NCBI GenBank assembly: GCA_035624215.1
Contig: DASPRY010000115.1
Coordinates: 20,262 to 84,261 of the forward strand
Direction: 5' to 3'
DNA length: 64,000 nucleotides
Origin: JAFAGX01 sp035624215
GTDB taxonomy: Bacteria > Acidobacteriota > Terriglobia > Terriglobales > Acidobacteriaceae
Positions 1 through 8,042 of this stretch are shown in pieces (positions within the stretch are counted from its first letter, which is position 1; the number at the start of each line of letters is the position of its first letter). A model generated the notes under the pieces. That model searched no databases, was not told the DNA's origin, and was given only the letters and a program-made list of their open reading frames with translations. A program made the position numbers and the translations under genes.

Positions 1-1016
1 AAAACGTTTTCTAGGTGACCCTTCCATCCATGACGCCGCTCGTATGCTGCCAGCCCGTCGAGCACCGCCTGAGTGGCGGCGCGTTGCAGATCCATGTCGA
101 GCGTGGTGTAAACCCTCAGCCCACTCTGGTGAACCTGATCGGCTCCATACTTGTTCTCGAGGTAACGCCGTATCTCCTCGACGAAGTAGGGCGCCACCGA
201 GTTCGGGTCTTTCTGCACATTCAACTGAATAGGTTCATTACGGGCCTCATTTGCCTGCTTCGCCGTAACTTTCCCATCCTCCAGCATGGCATTGATGACC
301 AGATTCCGCCGCTTGAGGGCGCGATCGGGATGACTGATCGGCGAGTACAATCCCGGCGCTTTCGGCAGACCGGCCAAAAGTGCAGCCTCGGCCAGCGTTA
401 ACTGTTTTGCCGGCTTGCTGAAGTAAAATTCCGAGGCTGCTTCGAAACCATAGACTCCGTGGCCAAGAAAGATCTGATTGGCATACAAAGTGAAAATCTG
501 CTCTTTGGTGAAACGCCGCTCGATTTGGATTGCCCAGAGCGCCTCTTCGATCTTGCGTTGGAATGAGCGCTCGGGAGAGAGAAACAGATTGCGAGCCAGT
601 TGCATGGTGAGCGTGGACGCTCCCTGCACCCTCCCTCCGGATTCAATGTCGCGATAAGCCGCCCCCGCGATGCGCCACACATTGATACCCCAATGACGAT
701 AAAACTCTTTGTCCTCGATCGAAATCAGCGCTTCGCGCAGGATGGGAGGAAAATCGCTGTAGCTTGCCACCACCCGCCGCTGCAGCGCGAAGGAACCAAC
801 GATTTGGCCGTGGTCATCGTAAAGTTCGGTGATCGAACTGGGGCGGTAGTGCTCCAGTTGTTCAGCTTGCGGCAGATCCGTGGAGTACACCAGCAGCAGA
901 CCAACCGACGCACCTATCAGGCCAGAAAGCAGCACCAGCAGCCCAAACAGGACACGACCCATCACCTTCCGCCCGCTGGTCTCGGCGGCGGGAAGGTCTT
1001 GATAAATCACCTTCAT
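1..1016 (-). CDS. Penicillin-binding protein 1A-type bifunctional peptidoglycan synthase, C-terminus beyond window edge
   Basis: Class A PBP that polymerises lipid II and cross-links the glycan in the periplasm. About 338 residues are visible. A short cytoplasmic N-terminus is followed by one membrane anchor (about residues 19-44) and a GT51 glycosyltransferase domain. GT51 motifs seen are EDKEFYRHWG (catalytic Glu near 101), GASTLTMQLARN and KEQIFTLYANQIFLGHGVYG. The sequence TTLDMDLQ near the edge is the usual linker strand entering the transpeptidase region, so the transpeptidase motifs lie outside the window. The ATG start gives a normal short N-terminal tail. It lies 174 bases downstream of the S41 homologue on the same strand, so co-transcription is possible but not shown. 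Family assignment is firm; the exact paralogue (mrcA/pbp1A) is not. Confidence 0.93.
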   Translation of the reverse strand, partial: MKVIYQDLPAAETSGRKVMGRVLFGLLVLLSGLIGASVGLLLVYSTDLPQAEQLEHYRPSSITELYDDHGQIVGSFALQRRVVASYSDFPPILREALISIEDKEFYRHWGINVWRIAGAAYRDIESGGRVQGASTLTMQLARNLFLSPERSFQRKIEEALWAIQIERRFTKEQIFTLYANQIFLGHGVYGFEAASEFYFSKPAKQLTLAEAALLAGLPKAPGLYSPISHPDRALKRRNLVINAMLEDGKVTAKQANEARNEPIQLNVQKDPNSVAPYFVEEIRRYLENKYGADQVHQSGLRVYTTLDMDLQRAATQAVLDGLAAYERRHGWKGHLENV

Positions 1017-1190
1017 GAGGGATCAGGGTCAGGATAGCAGGTTTGGAAGAAAGCGCGACTCCTCACGCGAGCTATCATTGAAGAAGCAGATGCTTCCGGA
1101 GCTCCTCTCCCGCGAGCACACCGAAGGGCCCTCCAAATGATAATCCTGGGAGGAATGCTAAATTGCAGGTGAGGACGCGCTGCACACGAA

Positions 1191-2408
1191 CTAACTCGAA
1201 CGGCTCTTCAATACTTCTATTGCCTTCTGCAGTTGCTCGTCCTCCTGCGGCGGTTGCGGCTTCTTAACCTGATCAGGAGGCGCTGCGTTCTCGTCATCAT
1301 CGGGAGCTAACGCATCTTCGTCAGCGTCGGCAACTACCAGATTAGGCGTCACGGCTGCGTCCTGAATGGCCTTTCCGCTGGGGCTGTAATATTTCGCGAT
1401 CGAGAGGATCAACGCGGAGCCATCGGGCAGTTCAATGACTTTCTGCACTGAACCCTCGCCGAACGTCTTGTCACCCACCACGTCCCCGCGTGCATTTTCG
1501 AGAATAGCGGCAGCCACAATCTCTGCTGCGCCAGCCGTTCCTTTATTAACAAGCACAACCACGGGAAGGTTGGTGATGTCCTTGGAAGGATCAGCGTTGA
1601 AGGCCTCACGCGGGAATTTCTGTCCCTGTAAATATGTAATGGTCCCGTGATTCAGAAATAGATTAGCAGTGGCGATCCCTTCCGATTCCTCGCCTTCCGC
1701 GCAGTTCCGCAGATCGAGAATCAGCTTCTTCACTCCGTCTTTTTGCAGTGCCCTGATTTTAGTGGCAATTTCCTGCGACTTGCCCTTGGTAAGCGCGTCA
1801 ACTCGGATCTCAGCTATGCCGTCGCCCATGATCTTGTCGGTCACGGGTGGAACATTCACAATATCTCTGGTGATTACAACCTTGTCCGGTTGAGCGCGTC
1901 GAGCCCGCACCACCGACACTGTCACATTGGAACCTGGCTGTCCCGACAGTAGATTGTGAACCTCGGCCAGGGACATCTCACGCGTGCTCTTGCCTTCGAT
2001 AGCCTCGAGAATGTCTGTGTCCTGCAAACCAGCCTTGTCCGCCGGTCCGCCTGGTATAACAGAGATCACCGCCGCATAGCCGAAGCGCTTGGAAACAGAA
2101 GCTCCAATATCCGCCTTCCCCTCAACCTGATGCGCCTTATACTCCTTGTACTCTTCCGGCGTCAGATAGCTGGAATCGGCGTCCAGCGATTCGAGCAAGC
2201 CGTGCAGCGCACCCTCGGTCACCGCAGGAATATTGGGGTCCTCAACATATTCGCTGCGCACCCGCGAAAGGACTTCGCTGTATACCTGAAGTTGGCGATA
2301 AGCACCTTCATTGCTGGAGGCGCGAACTCCATCCATTGTTCCGACTACCGTGAATAACAGCACCGCAGCCGAGGGAATCAGAATTGCAGCCTTCAATTTT
2401 GTGGACAT
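1191..2408 (-). CDS. S41 C-terminal processing peptidase homologue, catalytic residues missing
   Basis: 405 residues: N-terminal signal/anchor (about 5-27), PDZ domain (about 95-175), then an S41 fold (about 185-355) and an acidic, proline-rich tail. In active CtpA/Prc enzymes the Ser lies in a GTASASE-type motif and the Lys in TFGKGSVQ. Here the first reads GTAGAAE (Gly293 at the Ser position) and the second TFGEGSVQ (Glu318 at the Lys position). Both codons were checked in the DNA, and the surrounding fold (DLRN, DGSALILSIAKYYSPSG) is intact, so this is substitution rather than decay. It is therefore probably a non-proteolytic periplasmic PDZ/S41 scaffold. The neighbouring cell-wall synthase hints at an envelope role. 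A protease using different residues cannot be excluded. Confidence 0.9.
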   Translation of the reverse strand: MSTKLKAAILIPSAAVLLFTVVGTMDGVRASSNEGAYRQLQVYSEVLSRVRSEYVEDPNIPAVTEGALHGLLESLDADSSYLTPEEYKEYKAHQVEGKADIGASVSKRFGYAAVISVIPGGPADKAGLQDTDILEAIEGKSTREMSLAEVHNLLSGQPGSNVTVSVVRARRAQPDKVVITRDIVNVPPVTDKIMGDGIAEIRVDALTKGKSQEIATKIRALQKDGVKKLILDLRNCAEGEESEGIATANLFLNHGTITYLQGQKFPREAFNADPSKDITNLPVVVLVNKGTAGAAEIVAAAILENARGDVVGDKTFGEGSVQKVIELPDGSALILSIAKYYSPSGKAIQDAAVTPNLVVADADEDALAPDDDENAAPPDQVKKPQPPQEDEQLQKAIEVLKSRSS

Positions 2409-2798
2409 CGACTGGTTTCTCAGAAGCAGGTCAGTTCATCCAGAACTCGCTTCATTATACCTTGTTTGATGCGCACTCCTGCCAGCCGATGTCCAGAAAT
2501 TGCGCAACTTGGTTACTATTCTCCTGAAAGGCCACTGAGCCTATTAACCAGCTAAGTTGAGGAGAATTGACGGGGGTCTGCGACTGAAGATCGAGCCCCG
2601 CTCAGGCGCTAACGCCGAACCTTAGCCCGGGAAGAAGCCAAACTAAGCGTGCAGCGCCGAATTCGACCGATCCCCACAAATTCTGCTTCCGTTCTCGAGC
2701 ACCGATCCCGCGGAGCACCTAACTTGGTGACCTTGGTCACGGCATATGTCGCCGTGAGCGCTCAGAATGATTCCAGGGAGATAGGAGAGCTTAGGATC
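2409..2798. promoter_or_regulatory. Divergent intergenic region with overlapping inverted repeats
   Basis: This 390-base gap separates the divergent S41 homologue and saccharopine-dehydrogenase-like gene and must carry both promoters. No convincing -35/-10 pair was found. Two overlapping inverted repeats lie 42-73 bases before the downstream start: GTGACC-TT-GGTCAC (2727-2740) and TCACGGC-7 nt-GCCGTGA (2737-2757). They share TCAC, so only one could form as an RNA hairpin at a time; either could instead be an operator. No gene is seen here. Confidence 0.4.
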
Positions 2799-3998
2799 AT
2801 GGCGTATTCATACATAGTTTTGGGCGCTGGCAGGCAAGGAGTTGCCGCTGCATATGATTTGGCGGTTTTCGGCCAAGCTTCGCGAGTAACCCTCGCCGAT
2901 TCCGACAGGCAGTTAGCCAGGTGCGCAGCAGATCGCGCAAACGAGTTGGTGCACGACAAAATCGTGGATGCAATCCCACTCGATGTTCGCGATGAAAGTG
3001 CAGTTCGACGCATTCTGAAGGGTTACAACGTTGCTCTTAGTGCCGTTCCTTATTTCTACAACCTCGGATTAACTCGGGCAGCAATTGAAACCGGCGTCTC
3101 GTTTTGCGACTTGGGCGGGAACACCGACATTGTTCGCCAACAACACGCCCTGGATCGTGAGGCGACCCGTGCTGGAGTATGTGTCGTGCCCGATTGCGGC
3201 ATGGGGCCGGGAATGGGAAACACCCTCGCCGTGTATGCGATGAGCCTGGTCGGGGAAGCCGAACATGTTTATATGTATGATGGAGGCCTGCCGCAGCGTC
3301 CCAAACCACCGTGGAATTACGCGCTCACATTTAGCATCGAAGGTCTTACCAACGAATACTACGGGGGCATGACCATTCTGCGCGATGGCGAACTCTTCCA
3401 CGCCCCCTGCTTCAGCGAGTTCGAGATGATCGACGTCCCGCCGATTGGAAAGCTGGAAGCCTTTCTCATTGCGGGTGGCGTTTCGACTGCGCCCTGGACT
3501 TTCCGAGGAAAACTCCGGACCTACCAGCTCAAGGTACTGCGCTATCCAGGCACATTTGCGCAGCTGAAAGCATTTTCCGATCTTGGCCTGTTCGACCCCA
3601 AAACCGTCGACGTCGATGGAATCGAAGTTGTGCCTCGCAAGCTGTTTCATACCCTGTTCGAGCCACAAGTGCGGGATGATGATGTGCGTGATGTCTGCAT
3701 TGTTCGAGTCTGCGCCGTCGGAAAGAAAAACGGTCGTCGAACCGAAGCCACGGTCGAAGTAATCGATTATTACGATGAACAAACCGGATTCAGCGCGATG
3801 CAACGAACCACCGGATGGCACATGTCCATCGTTGCTGAGATGATGGCAAAAGGCGAAATCCCACATGGGTCAATTCCTCTGGAACTCGCCGTACCAGGTG
3901 AATCTTTTGTAAAACAGGCTAGAAAGCGTGGATTCCAGATTAAGGAAGAGATTCTAACCCCCGGCGTCTTCGAACAACCTTGCGCGCAGCTCGTGTAA
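2799..3998 (+). CDS. Saccharopine dehydrogenase-family NAD(P)-dependent oxidoreductase
   Basis: 399 residues. It opens with a Rossmann strand and dinucleotide loop (MAYSYIVLGAGRQGVAAA), followed by an acidic residue at the end of beta-2 (TLADSDR), and continues with the catalytic-domain pattern of saccharopine dehydrogenase-like enzymes (CDLGGNTDIV, DCGMGPGMGN, then GWHMSIVAEMM near the C-terminus). The family covers lysine catabolism and biosynthesis, carboxynorspermidine synthesis and related reductive aminations. The substrate cannot be told from sequence. The ATG was chosen because GGAG lies 11 bases upstream and it places the Rossmann strand at the N-terminus; an in-frame upstream extension of 50 residues looks non-coding. 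trpC begins 75 bases downstream. Confidence 0.85.
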   Translation: MAYSYIVLGAGRQGVAAAYDLAVFGQASRVTLADSDRQLARCAADRANELVHDKIVDAIPLDVRDESAVRRILKGYNVALSAVPYFYNLGLTRAAIETGVSFCDLGGNTDIVRQQHALDREATRAGVCVVPDCGMGPGMGNTLAVYAMSLVGEAEHVYMYDGGLPQRPKPPWNYALTFSIEGLTNEYYGGMTILRDGELFHAPCFSEFEMIDVPPIGKLEAFLIAGGVSTAPWTFRGKLRTYQLKVLRYPGTFAQLKAFSDLGLFDPKTVDVDGIEVVPRKLFHTLFEPQVRDDDVRDVCIVRVCAVGKKNGRRTEATVEVIDYYDEQTGFSAMQRTTGWHMSIVAEMMAKGEIPHGSIPLELAVPGESFVKQARKRGFQIKEEILTPGVFEQPCAQLV

Positions 3999-4055
3999 GA
4001 GGAACAAGCTGGGGCCACTTTTGCACTGATTCGGCTGGCATGTGGCAGTCTCACT

Positions 4056-4061
4056 TATAAT
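4056..4061 (+). promoter_or_regulatory. Candidate -10 element (TATAAT) just before trpC
   Basis: A perfect TATAAT ends 12 bases before the trpC ATG, with no good -35 hexamer. Transcription starting about 7 bases downstream would leave a leader of only a few nucleotides, and no Shine-Dalgarno sequence precedes the ATG. It may give trpC and its followers their own, nearly leaderless transcript. Confidence 0.4.
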
Positions 4062-4073
4062 CTTCTCACCACG

Positions 4074-4892
4074 ATGCCCGCCAGCCTCGAGCAGATAGTT
4101 GCCGCAACTCGGCAAAAACTAAGGGAAAACCTTCTCTCGCTTAACGTGCGCCAACTCGAACGCGCAGCGCAGGGGTGTGTGCCGCGGGGATTTCGGAGCG
4201 CGTTGGAATCTAGAAGCCGACATGGGCCCGCGATTATTGCCGAACTCAAAAAAGCCTCCCCGTCGCGCGGTTTGATTCGTGACGATTTTGAGGCTGGTCG
4301 TCTGGCGGCGCAACTCGAAGCTGCCGGTGCTGCAGCTCTCTCCGTGCTCACGGATGAAGAATTTTTTCAGGGGTCTTTGGAGAATCTGCGGCTTGCCCGA
4401 GGAAGTACAAAACTGCCTTGCTTGCGCAAAGATTTTATTGTGGACCACGTTCAGATCTTGGAAACCCGTGCCAACGGCGGAGACGCAATTCTGCTAATCG
4501 TTGCCGCACTAACGCAGTCAGAACTGCAAACCCTGGTGCGTCAGGCGCGCGAATATGAGTTGGACGTGTTATGTGAGATTCACGATGAAAGCGAACTGCA
4601 ACGCGCTGCTGATGCCGGATGCGATCTGATCGGTGTGAACAATCGCGACTTGCGGACGTTCAAAGTTGATCCGGAGACCGCGTTTCGGCTGGAAAAGTTT
4701 ATTCCGAAAAATGCACTGCGCGTGGCCGAAAGTGGCATTCGCAGCCCAGCCGATATCGTCCGCTTGCGCACTGCGGGCTATCATGCGTTCCTGATTGGTG
4801 AGTCGCTAATGGCAGCGGAATCTCCGGGCAAGGCGCTACGCGCTCTGCTCGAGCAGTCTGAACAGTTAGCGTCGCTGAGAACCGGCAACTGA
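4074..4892 (+). CDS. trpC: Indole-3-glycerol phosphate synthase
   Basis: Cytoplasmic TIM-barrel enzyme of tryptophan synthesis that converts carboxyphenylamino-deoxyribulose phosphate to indole-3-glycerol phosphate. 272 residues, normal length. Diagnostic motifs: IAELKKASPSRG (phosphate/substrate binding and catalytic Lys), LRKDFIVD, LCEIHDE, GVNNRDLRTF and VAESGI. It is first in a tight trpC-trpF-trpB-trpA run. trpE, trpG and trpD are not in this window. The ATG lacks a Shine-Dalgarno and sits just after a TATAAT. Confidence 0.97.
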   Translation: MPASLEQIVAATRQKLRENLLSLNVRQLERAAQGCVPRGFRSALESRSRHGPAIIAELKKASPSRGLIRDDFEAGRLAAQLEAAGAAALSVLTDEEFFQGSLENLRLARGSTKLPCLRKDFIVDHVQILETRANGGDAILLIVAALTQSELQTLVRQAREYELDVLCEIHDESELQRAADAGCDLIGVNNRDLRTFKVDPETAFRLEKFIPKNALRVAESGIRSPADIVRLRTAGYHAFLIGESLMAAESPGKALRALLEQSEQLASLRTGN

Positions 4893-4908
4893 GCTGGGAA
4901 CTGGGCTT

Positions 4909-5583
4909 ATGACTTGGGTCAAAATTTGCGGAATAACGAACCTGGATGATGCCTTGACAGCGGTCGACGCCGGCGCGGATGCGTTAGGGTTCGTGTTCTA
5001 TGAGAAGAGTCCTCGATTTGTGAGCCCAGAGCAAGCACGAGGAATGATCGGCAGGCTGCCGCAGCAAACGGAAACGGTTGGTGTGTTTGCGAAGGAAGAA
5101 ATTGTTCGGTGCGTTGACATCGCAAGCCGGTGTGGGCTAAGCGCAGTGCAGGTACACTTTTCTTCTGCCGCTGGCGGATCTCCAGGCTCAAATCCTGAAT
5201 TGCGGGCCGTGCATCCCTGCACTCGCTTGAAGATCTACCCGGCTTGGCCAGCCAGTTGCTTGATCAATGGGCAGCCTCTACCGGACTTCAGAGCACCATT
5301 CGACGCGATCTTCCTGGATGCCGGCGAGCCTCAACAGCCTGGAGGAACGGGCAAAACGTTTGACTGGACGAAGGCAGCACCCGTTGTTCAGAAACTGGCC
5401 ACTAGCGTCAAGGTTGTCGTCGCCGGCGGCCTTACCGCGACAAATGTCGCTGAGGCTATGCATATACTTAACCCCTGGGGCGTGGATGTTTCTTCCGGAG
5501 TGGAGGCTCGTCCAGGAAAGAAAGATCCCGACAAAATGCGAACGTTTATTTCCGCAGTACGACATGTTGATAAGGAACGTTGA
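4909..5583 (+). CDS. trpF: Phosphoribosylanthranilate isomerase
   Basis: Catalyses the Amadori rearrangement of phosphoribosylanthranilate, the step before TrpC. 224 residues, TIM barrel. It starts with the hallmark TWVKICGITNLDDA (catalytic Cys near residue 7), followed by GADALGFVFYEKSPR and PFDAIFLDA (catalytic Asp). The C-terminal phosphate-binding stretch VVAGGLTATNV and GVDVSSGVE is intact. It begins 16 bases after trpC and its stop lies 2 bases before the trpB ATG, so it is co-transcribed and probably translationally coupled. Confidence 0.97.
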   Translation: MTWVKICGITNLDDALTAVDAGADALGFVFYEKSPRFVSPEQARGMIGRLPQQTETVGVFAKEEIVRCVDIASRCGLSAVQVHFSSAAGGSPGSNPELRAVHPCTRLKIYPAWPASCLINGQPLPDFRAPFDAIFLDAGEPQQPGGTGKTFDWTKAAPVVQKLATSVKVVVAGGLTATNVAEAMHILNPWGVDVSSGVEARPGKKDPDKMRTFISAVRHVDKER

Positions 5584-5585
5584 AA

Positions 5586-6803
5586 ATGGCGACTGCGACG
5601 ATAACGAGAAAAAGTTCAGCGGGGCGTGCCCCGAGAGGTCGTTTCGGGCCCTACGGGGGCCGCTACGTCCCCGAAACGCTCATGTCGCCGTTGGAAGAAT
5701 TAGAGCGAGAGTACCAGAAGGCGAAGCGCGAACCCCGCTTTCAAAAACGGCTTGATGAACTCCTGCGAACTTACGCGGGCCGGCCGACCCCGCTTTTTTT
5801 CGCCAGACGTCTCACGAGAAAACTGGGCGGGGCCAAGATTTATCTCAAGCGCGAAGATCTGCTCCATACCGGCGCTCACAAAATCAACAACTGTCTCGGG
5901 CAGGCGTTGCTGGCTGAGCGCATGGGCAAACGGCGAATTGTAGCTGAGACGGGCGCCGGTCAACACGGCGTCGCGACCGCAACAGTGTGCGCCCTCTTTG
6001 GGTTCGAGTGCGTTGTTTACATGGGAACGGAGGACATGCGGCGACAGGAACTCAATGTTTTCCGCATGCGACTGCTCGGGGCGGACGTGCGTGGGGTGGA
6101 CTCCGGTTCGCGCACTCTGAAGGATGCCATTAATGAGGCCATGCGGGATTGGGTCACCAACGTTCGCACCACCCACTATCTTCTTGGCAGCGTGTTGGGT
6201 GCACACCCCTATCCGACCATGGTGCGCGACTTTCACAAGGTAATTGGACGTGAGACGCGCGCGCAGATTCTGAAAGCCGAGGGCAAACTGCCGACCGCCA
6301 TTATCGCGTGCGTTGGCGGCGGATCGAATTCCATCGGAATTTTTCACGAATTCATCAAGGATAAGCGGGTGAAACTGGTTGGCGTTGAAGCCGGAGGGTG
6401 CGGTGAAAACCTGGGTGAGCACGCTGCACGCTTTCACGGTGGCTCTCCAGGCGTACTGCAGGGAACCTATTCCTATCTCTTGCAAGACGCAAGCGGACAA
6501 GTCGCAAACACACATTCCGTCTCGGCGGGTCTTGATTATCCCTCGATCGGGCCGGAGCACGCCTGGCTCAAGGATTCTGGCCGTGCCGAATATGTTTCTG
6601 CGTCCGATGCCGAAGCTCTTGAAGCCTGCACCTTGTTGGCGCAAACCGAAGGCATCATACCCGCTCTTGAATCTGCACATGCCGTTGCCGAAGGAATCAA
6701 GCGCGTCCCGAAGATGAGGAAAGCGGACATTGTGGTTGTGAATGTCTCGGGACGCGGAGACAAAGACATAGGGATTCTGCGGCAAAGCCTGAAATTAGAT
6801 TGA
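5586..6803 (+). CDS. trpB: Tryptophan synthase beta subunit
   Basis: PLP-dependent enzyme that condenses indole and serine to tryptophan in the alpha2-beta2 complex. 405 residues. RFGPYGGRYVPETLM at the N-terminus and HTGAHKINN (PLP-binding Lys) identify TrpB1. GAGQHGVATAT, the phosphate-binding loop GGGSNSIG, and the C-terminal SGRGDKD complete it. The ATG is preferred over an overlapping in-frame TTG two codons upstream because AAGGA lies 9 bases before the ATG but only 3 before the TTG. It is followed by trpA after 43 bases. Confidence 0.97.
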   Translation: MATATITRKSSAGRAPRGRFGPYGGRYVPETLMSPLEELEREYQKAKREPRFQKRLDELLRTYAGRPTPLFFARRLTRKLGGAKIYLKREDLLHTGAHKINNCLGQALLAERMGKRRIVAETGAGQHGVATATVCALFGFECVVYMGTEDMRRQELNVFRMRLLGADVRGVDSGSRTLKDAINEAMRDWVTNVRTTHYLLGSVLGAHPYPTMVRDFHKVIGRETRAQILKAEGKLPTAIIACVGGGSNSIGIFHEFIKDKRVKLVGVEAGGCGENLGEHAARFHGGSPGVLQGTYSYLLQDASGQVANTHSVSAGLDYPSIGPEHAWLKDSGRAEYVSASDAEALEACTLLAQTEGIIPALESAHAVAEGIKRVPKMRKADIVVVNVSGRGDKDIGILRQSLKLD

Positions 6804-6846
6804 CCCTCGAACCCATGGCCTGATCAGCGACTCACTGTGATTCCAC

Positions 6847-7611
6847 ATGCCGCTCAATTTCACAAACCGGCCTTTACTTATCGCTTACGTCACTTGTGGC
6901 GACCCCGATCTAAACACAACTCGCGATATTGTCCTGGCGGCTATCGCCGCAGGCGCAAGCGTCGTTGAGCTTGGAGTGCCGTTCAGTGATCCTGTAGCGG
7001 ACGGACCAGTCATTCAGCGTGCCAGTCAGCGTGCGCTCCAAAATGGCACGACCCTCAGGCAGGTGATTAAGCTCGCCAAAGGCATTCGTCAGCGCTCACC
7101 CGCCGGAATTATCATCTTTTCCTACTTGAACCCGGTCATATGTATGGGGTTGGCAGAGTTCAGTGCGGCGGCGCAGGATGCAGGCATCGACGGTGCGCTG
7201 ATCACCGACCTGCCGGTTGAAGAAGCCGGCCAATACTTGGAGGAGATGCGAAAGCGCAACCTGGCCACGGTATTTCTAGCCGCGCCTACCAGCAGCGATG
7301 AGCGTCTTAAACGCATCGCACGGGCTTCCAGCGGCTTCGTTTACGCCGTATCTCGAACTGGCGTGACTGGGGCCCACAAGCAATTGCCCGAGGACGCACA
7401 AATTCTGGTCAAACGCCTTCGCAAACACACCGATCTCCCCATTGCCGTGGGATTCGGCATCGCCACCGTAGGGCAATTCCGTTCTTTAGGAAAATTCGCG
7501 GATGCCGCCGTGATCGGTAGTGCCATCGTTGAGATCATCGAGAGCCATCCCGGCGAGGAAGCCCAGTCTGTGGCAGAATTCATAAACCAGTTCCTAGCCA
7601 CTAGCTACTGA
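6847..7611 (+). CDS. trpA: Tryptophan synthase alpha subunit
   Basis: Cleaves indole-3-glycerol phosphate and channels indole to TrpB. 254 residues, slightly short but within family range. The catalytic Glu is in VVELGVPFSDPVADGP and the catalytic Asp in GALITDLPVEEA. VYAVSRTGVTGA and VGFGIAT form the phosphate site. Its stop is 5 bases before the chorismate mutase start, linking the trp block to the shared aromatic pathway. Confidence 0.96.
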   Translation: MPLNFTNRPLLIAYVTCGDPDLNTTRDIVLAAIAAGASVVELGVPFSDPVADGPVIQRASQRALQNGTTLRQVIKLAKGIRQRSPAGIIIFSYLNPVICMGLAEFSAAAQDAGIDGALITDLPVEEAGQYLEEMRKRNLATVFLAAPTSSDERLKRIARASSGFVYAVSRTGVTGAHKQLPEDAQILVKRLRKHTDLPIAVGFGIATVGQFRSLGKFADAAVIGSAIVEIIESHPGEEAQSVAEFINQFLATSY

Positions 7612-7616
7612 CTTTT

Positions 7617-7937
7617 ATGGATATCTCCGATTGGCGCAAGAAAATCGACGAACTAGATCGCAAATTGGTGGAACTTTTGAACCAGCGGGCACAGGCCGCT
7701 CACGAAATCGGCAAGCTGAAAGGCAACGCGGGAATGCCGATTTACGAGCCAGACCGCGAACAAGCTGTGTTTGACAATGCGCGCCATATAAATCGAGGGC
7801 CGCTGCCCGATCACGACTTGCTCAGTATCTATGAACGGATCATGGACATCATGCGCCAGATTCAGCGCGAAGAAAGTGCTCCGGAAAGGGCAAACGCGCA
7901 AGGCAGCACAGAATTGGATTCTGAGGTGAATGATTAA
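7617..7937 (+). CDS. Chorismate mutase, AroQ class
   Basis: Small all-helical enzyme that converts chorismate to prephenate, the branch toward Phe and Tyr. 106 residues. It begins DISDWRKKIDELDRKLVELLNQR, with the conserved Arg and the R.....IGKLKG active-site Lys, then the EPDREQAV segment and a final helix (YERIMDIMRQIQ). It is a stand-alone domain with no fused dehydratase or DAHP synthase. Neighbours are trpA upstream and DAHP synthase downstream. The last 20 residues are probably disordered. Confidence 0.93.
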   Translation: MDISDWRKKIDELDRKLVELLNQRAQAAHEIGKLKGNAGMPIYEPDREQAVFDNARHINRGPLPDHDLLSIYERIMDIMRQIQREESAPERANAQGSTELDSEVND

Positions 7938-7944
7938 GCAATTA

Positions 7945-8034
7945 GCAATTAGCACTTTACCATTGGCACTTAACCCTCGAGTCCCATAGCTAAACTCAGT
8001 CGGCCGATACGGCTAGTTGCTAAGTGCTAATTGC
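7945..8034. repeat. Long intergenic inverted repeat after the chorismate mutase gene
   Basis: The arms GCAATTAGCACTT (7945-7957) and AAGTGCTAATTGC (8022-8034) are a perfect 13-bp inverted repeat with a 64-base loop. It begins 8 bases after the stop codon and ends 9 bases before the DAHP synthase ATG. The left arm is preceded by an extra AATTAGCA copy. There is no T-tract, so it is not a classical terminator. Similar arrangements with a different core sequence occur near 11.9, 19.4 and 31.1 kb. Confidence 0.7.
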
Positions 8035-8042
8035 TGCTTTCT

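Noticed and set aside
3069..3866. 265-codon open frame on the minus strand
   Set aside because: It is wholly antisense to the saccharopine-dehydrogenase-like gene, whose own motifs are clear; the translation has no domain and the gene on the other strand explains the openness.
5700..6785. 361-codon open frame on the minus strand
   Set aside because: Antisense shadow of trpB; GC-rich codon bias leaves the opposite frame open. The translation contains no recognisable family.
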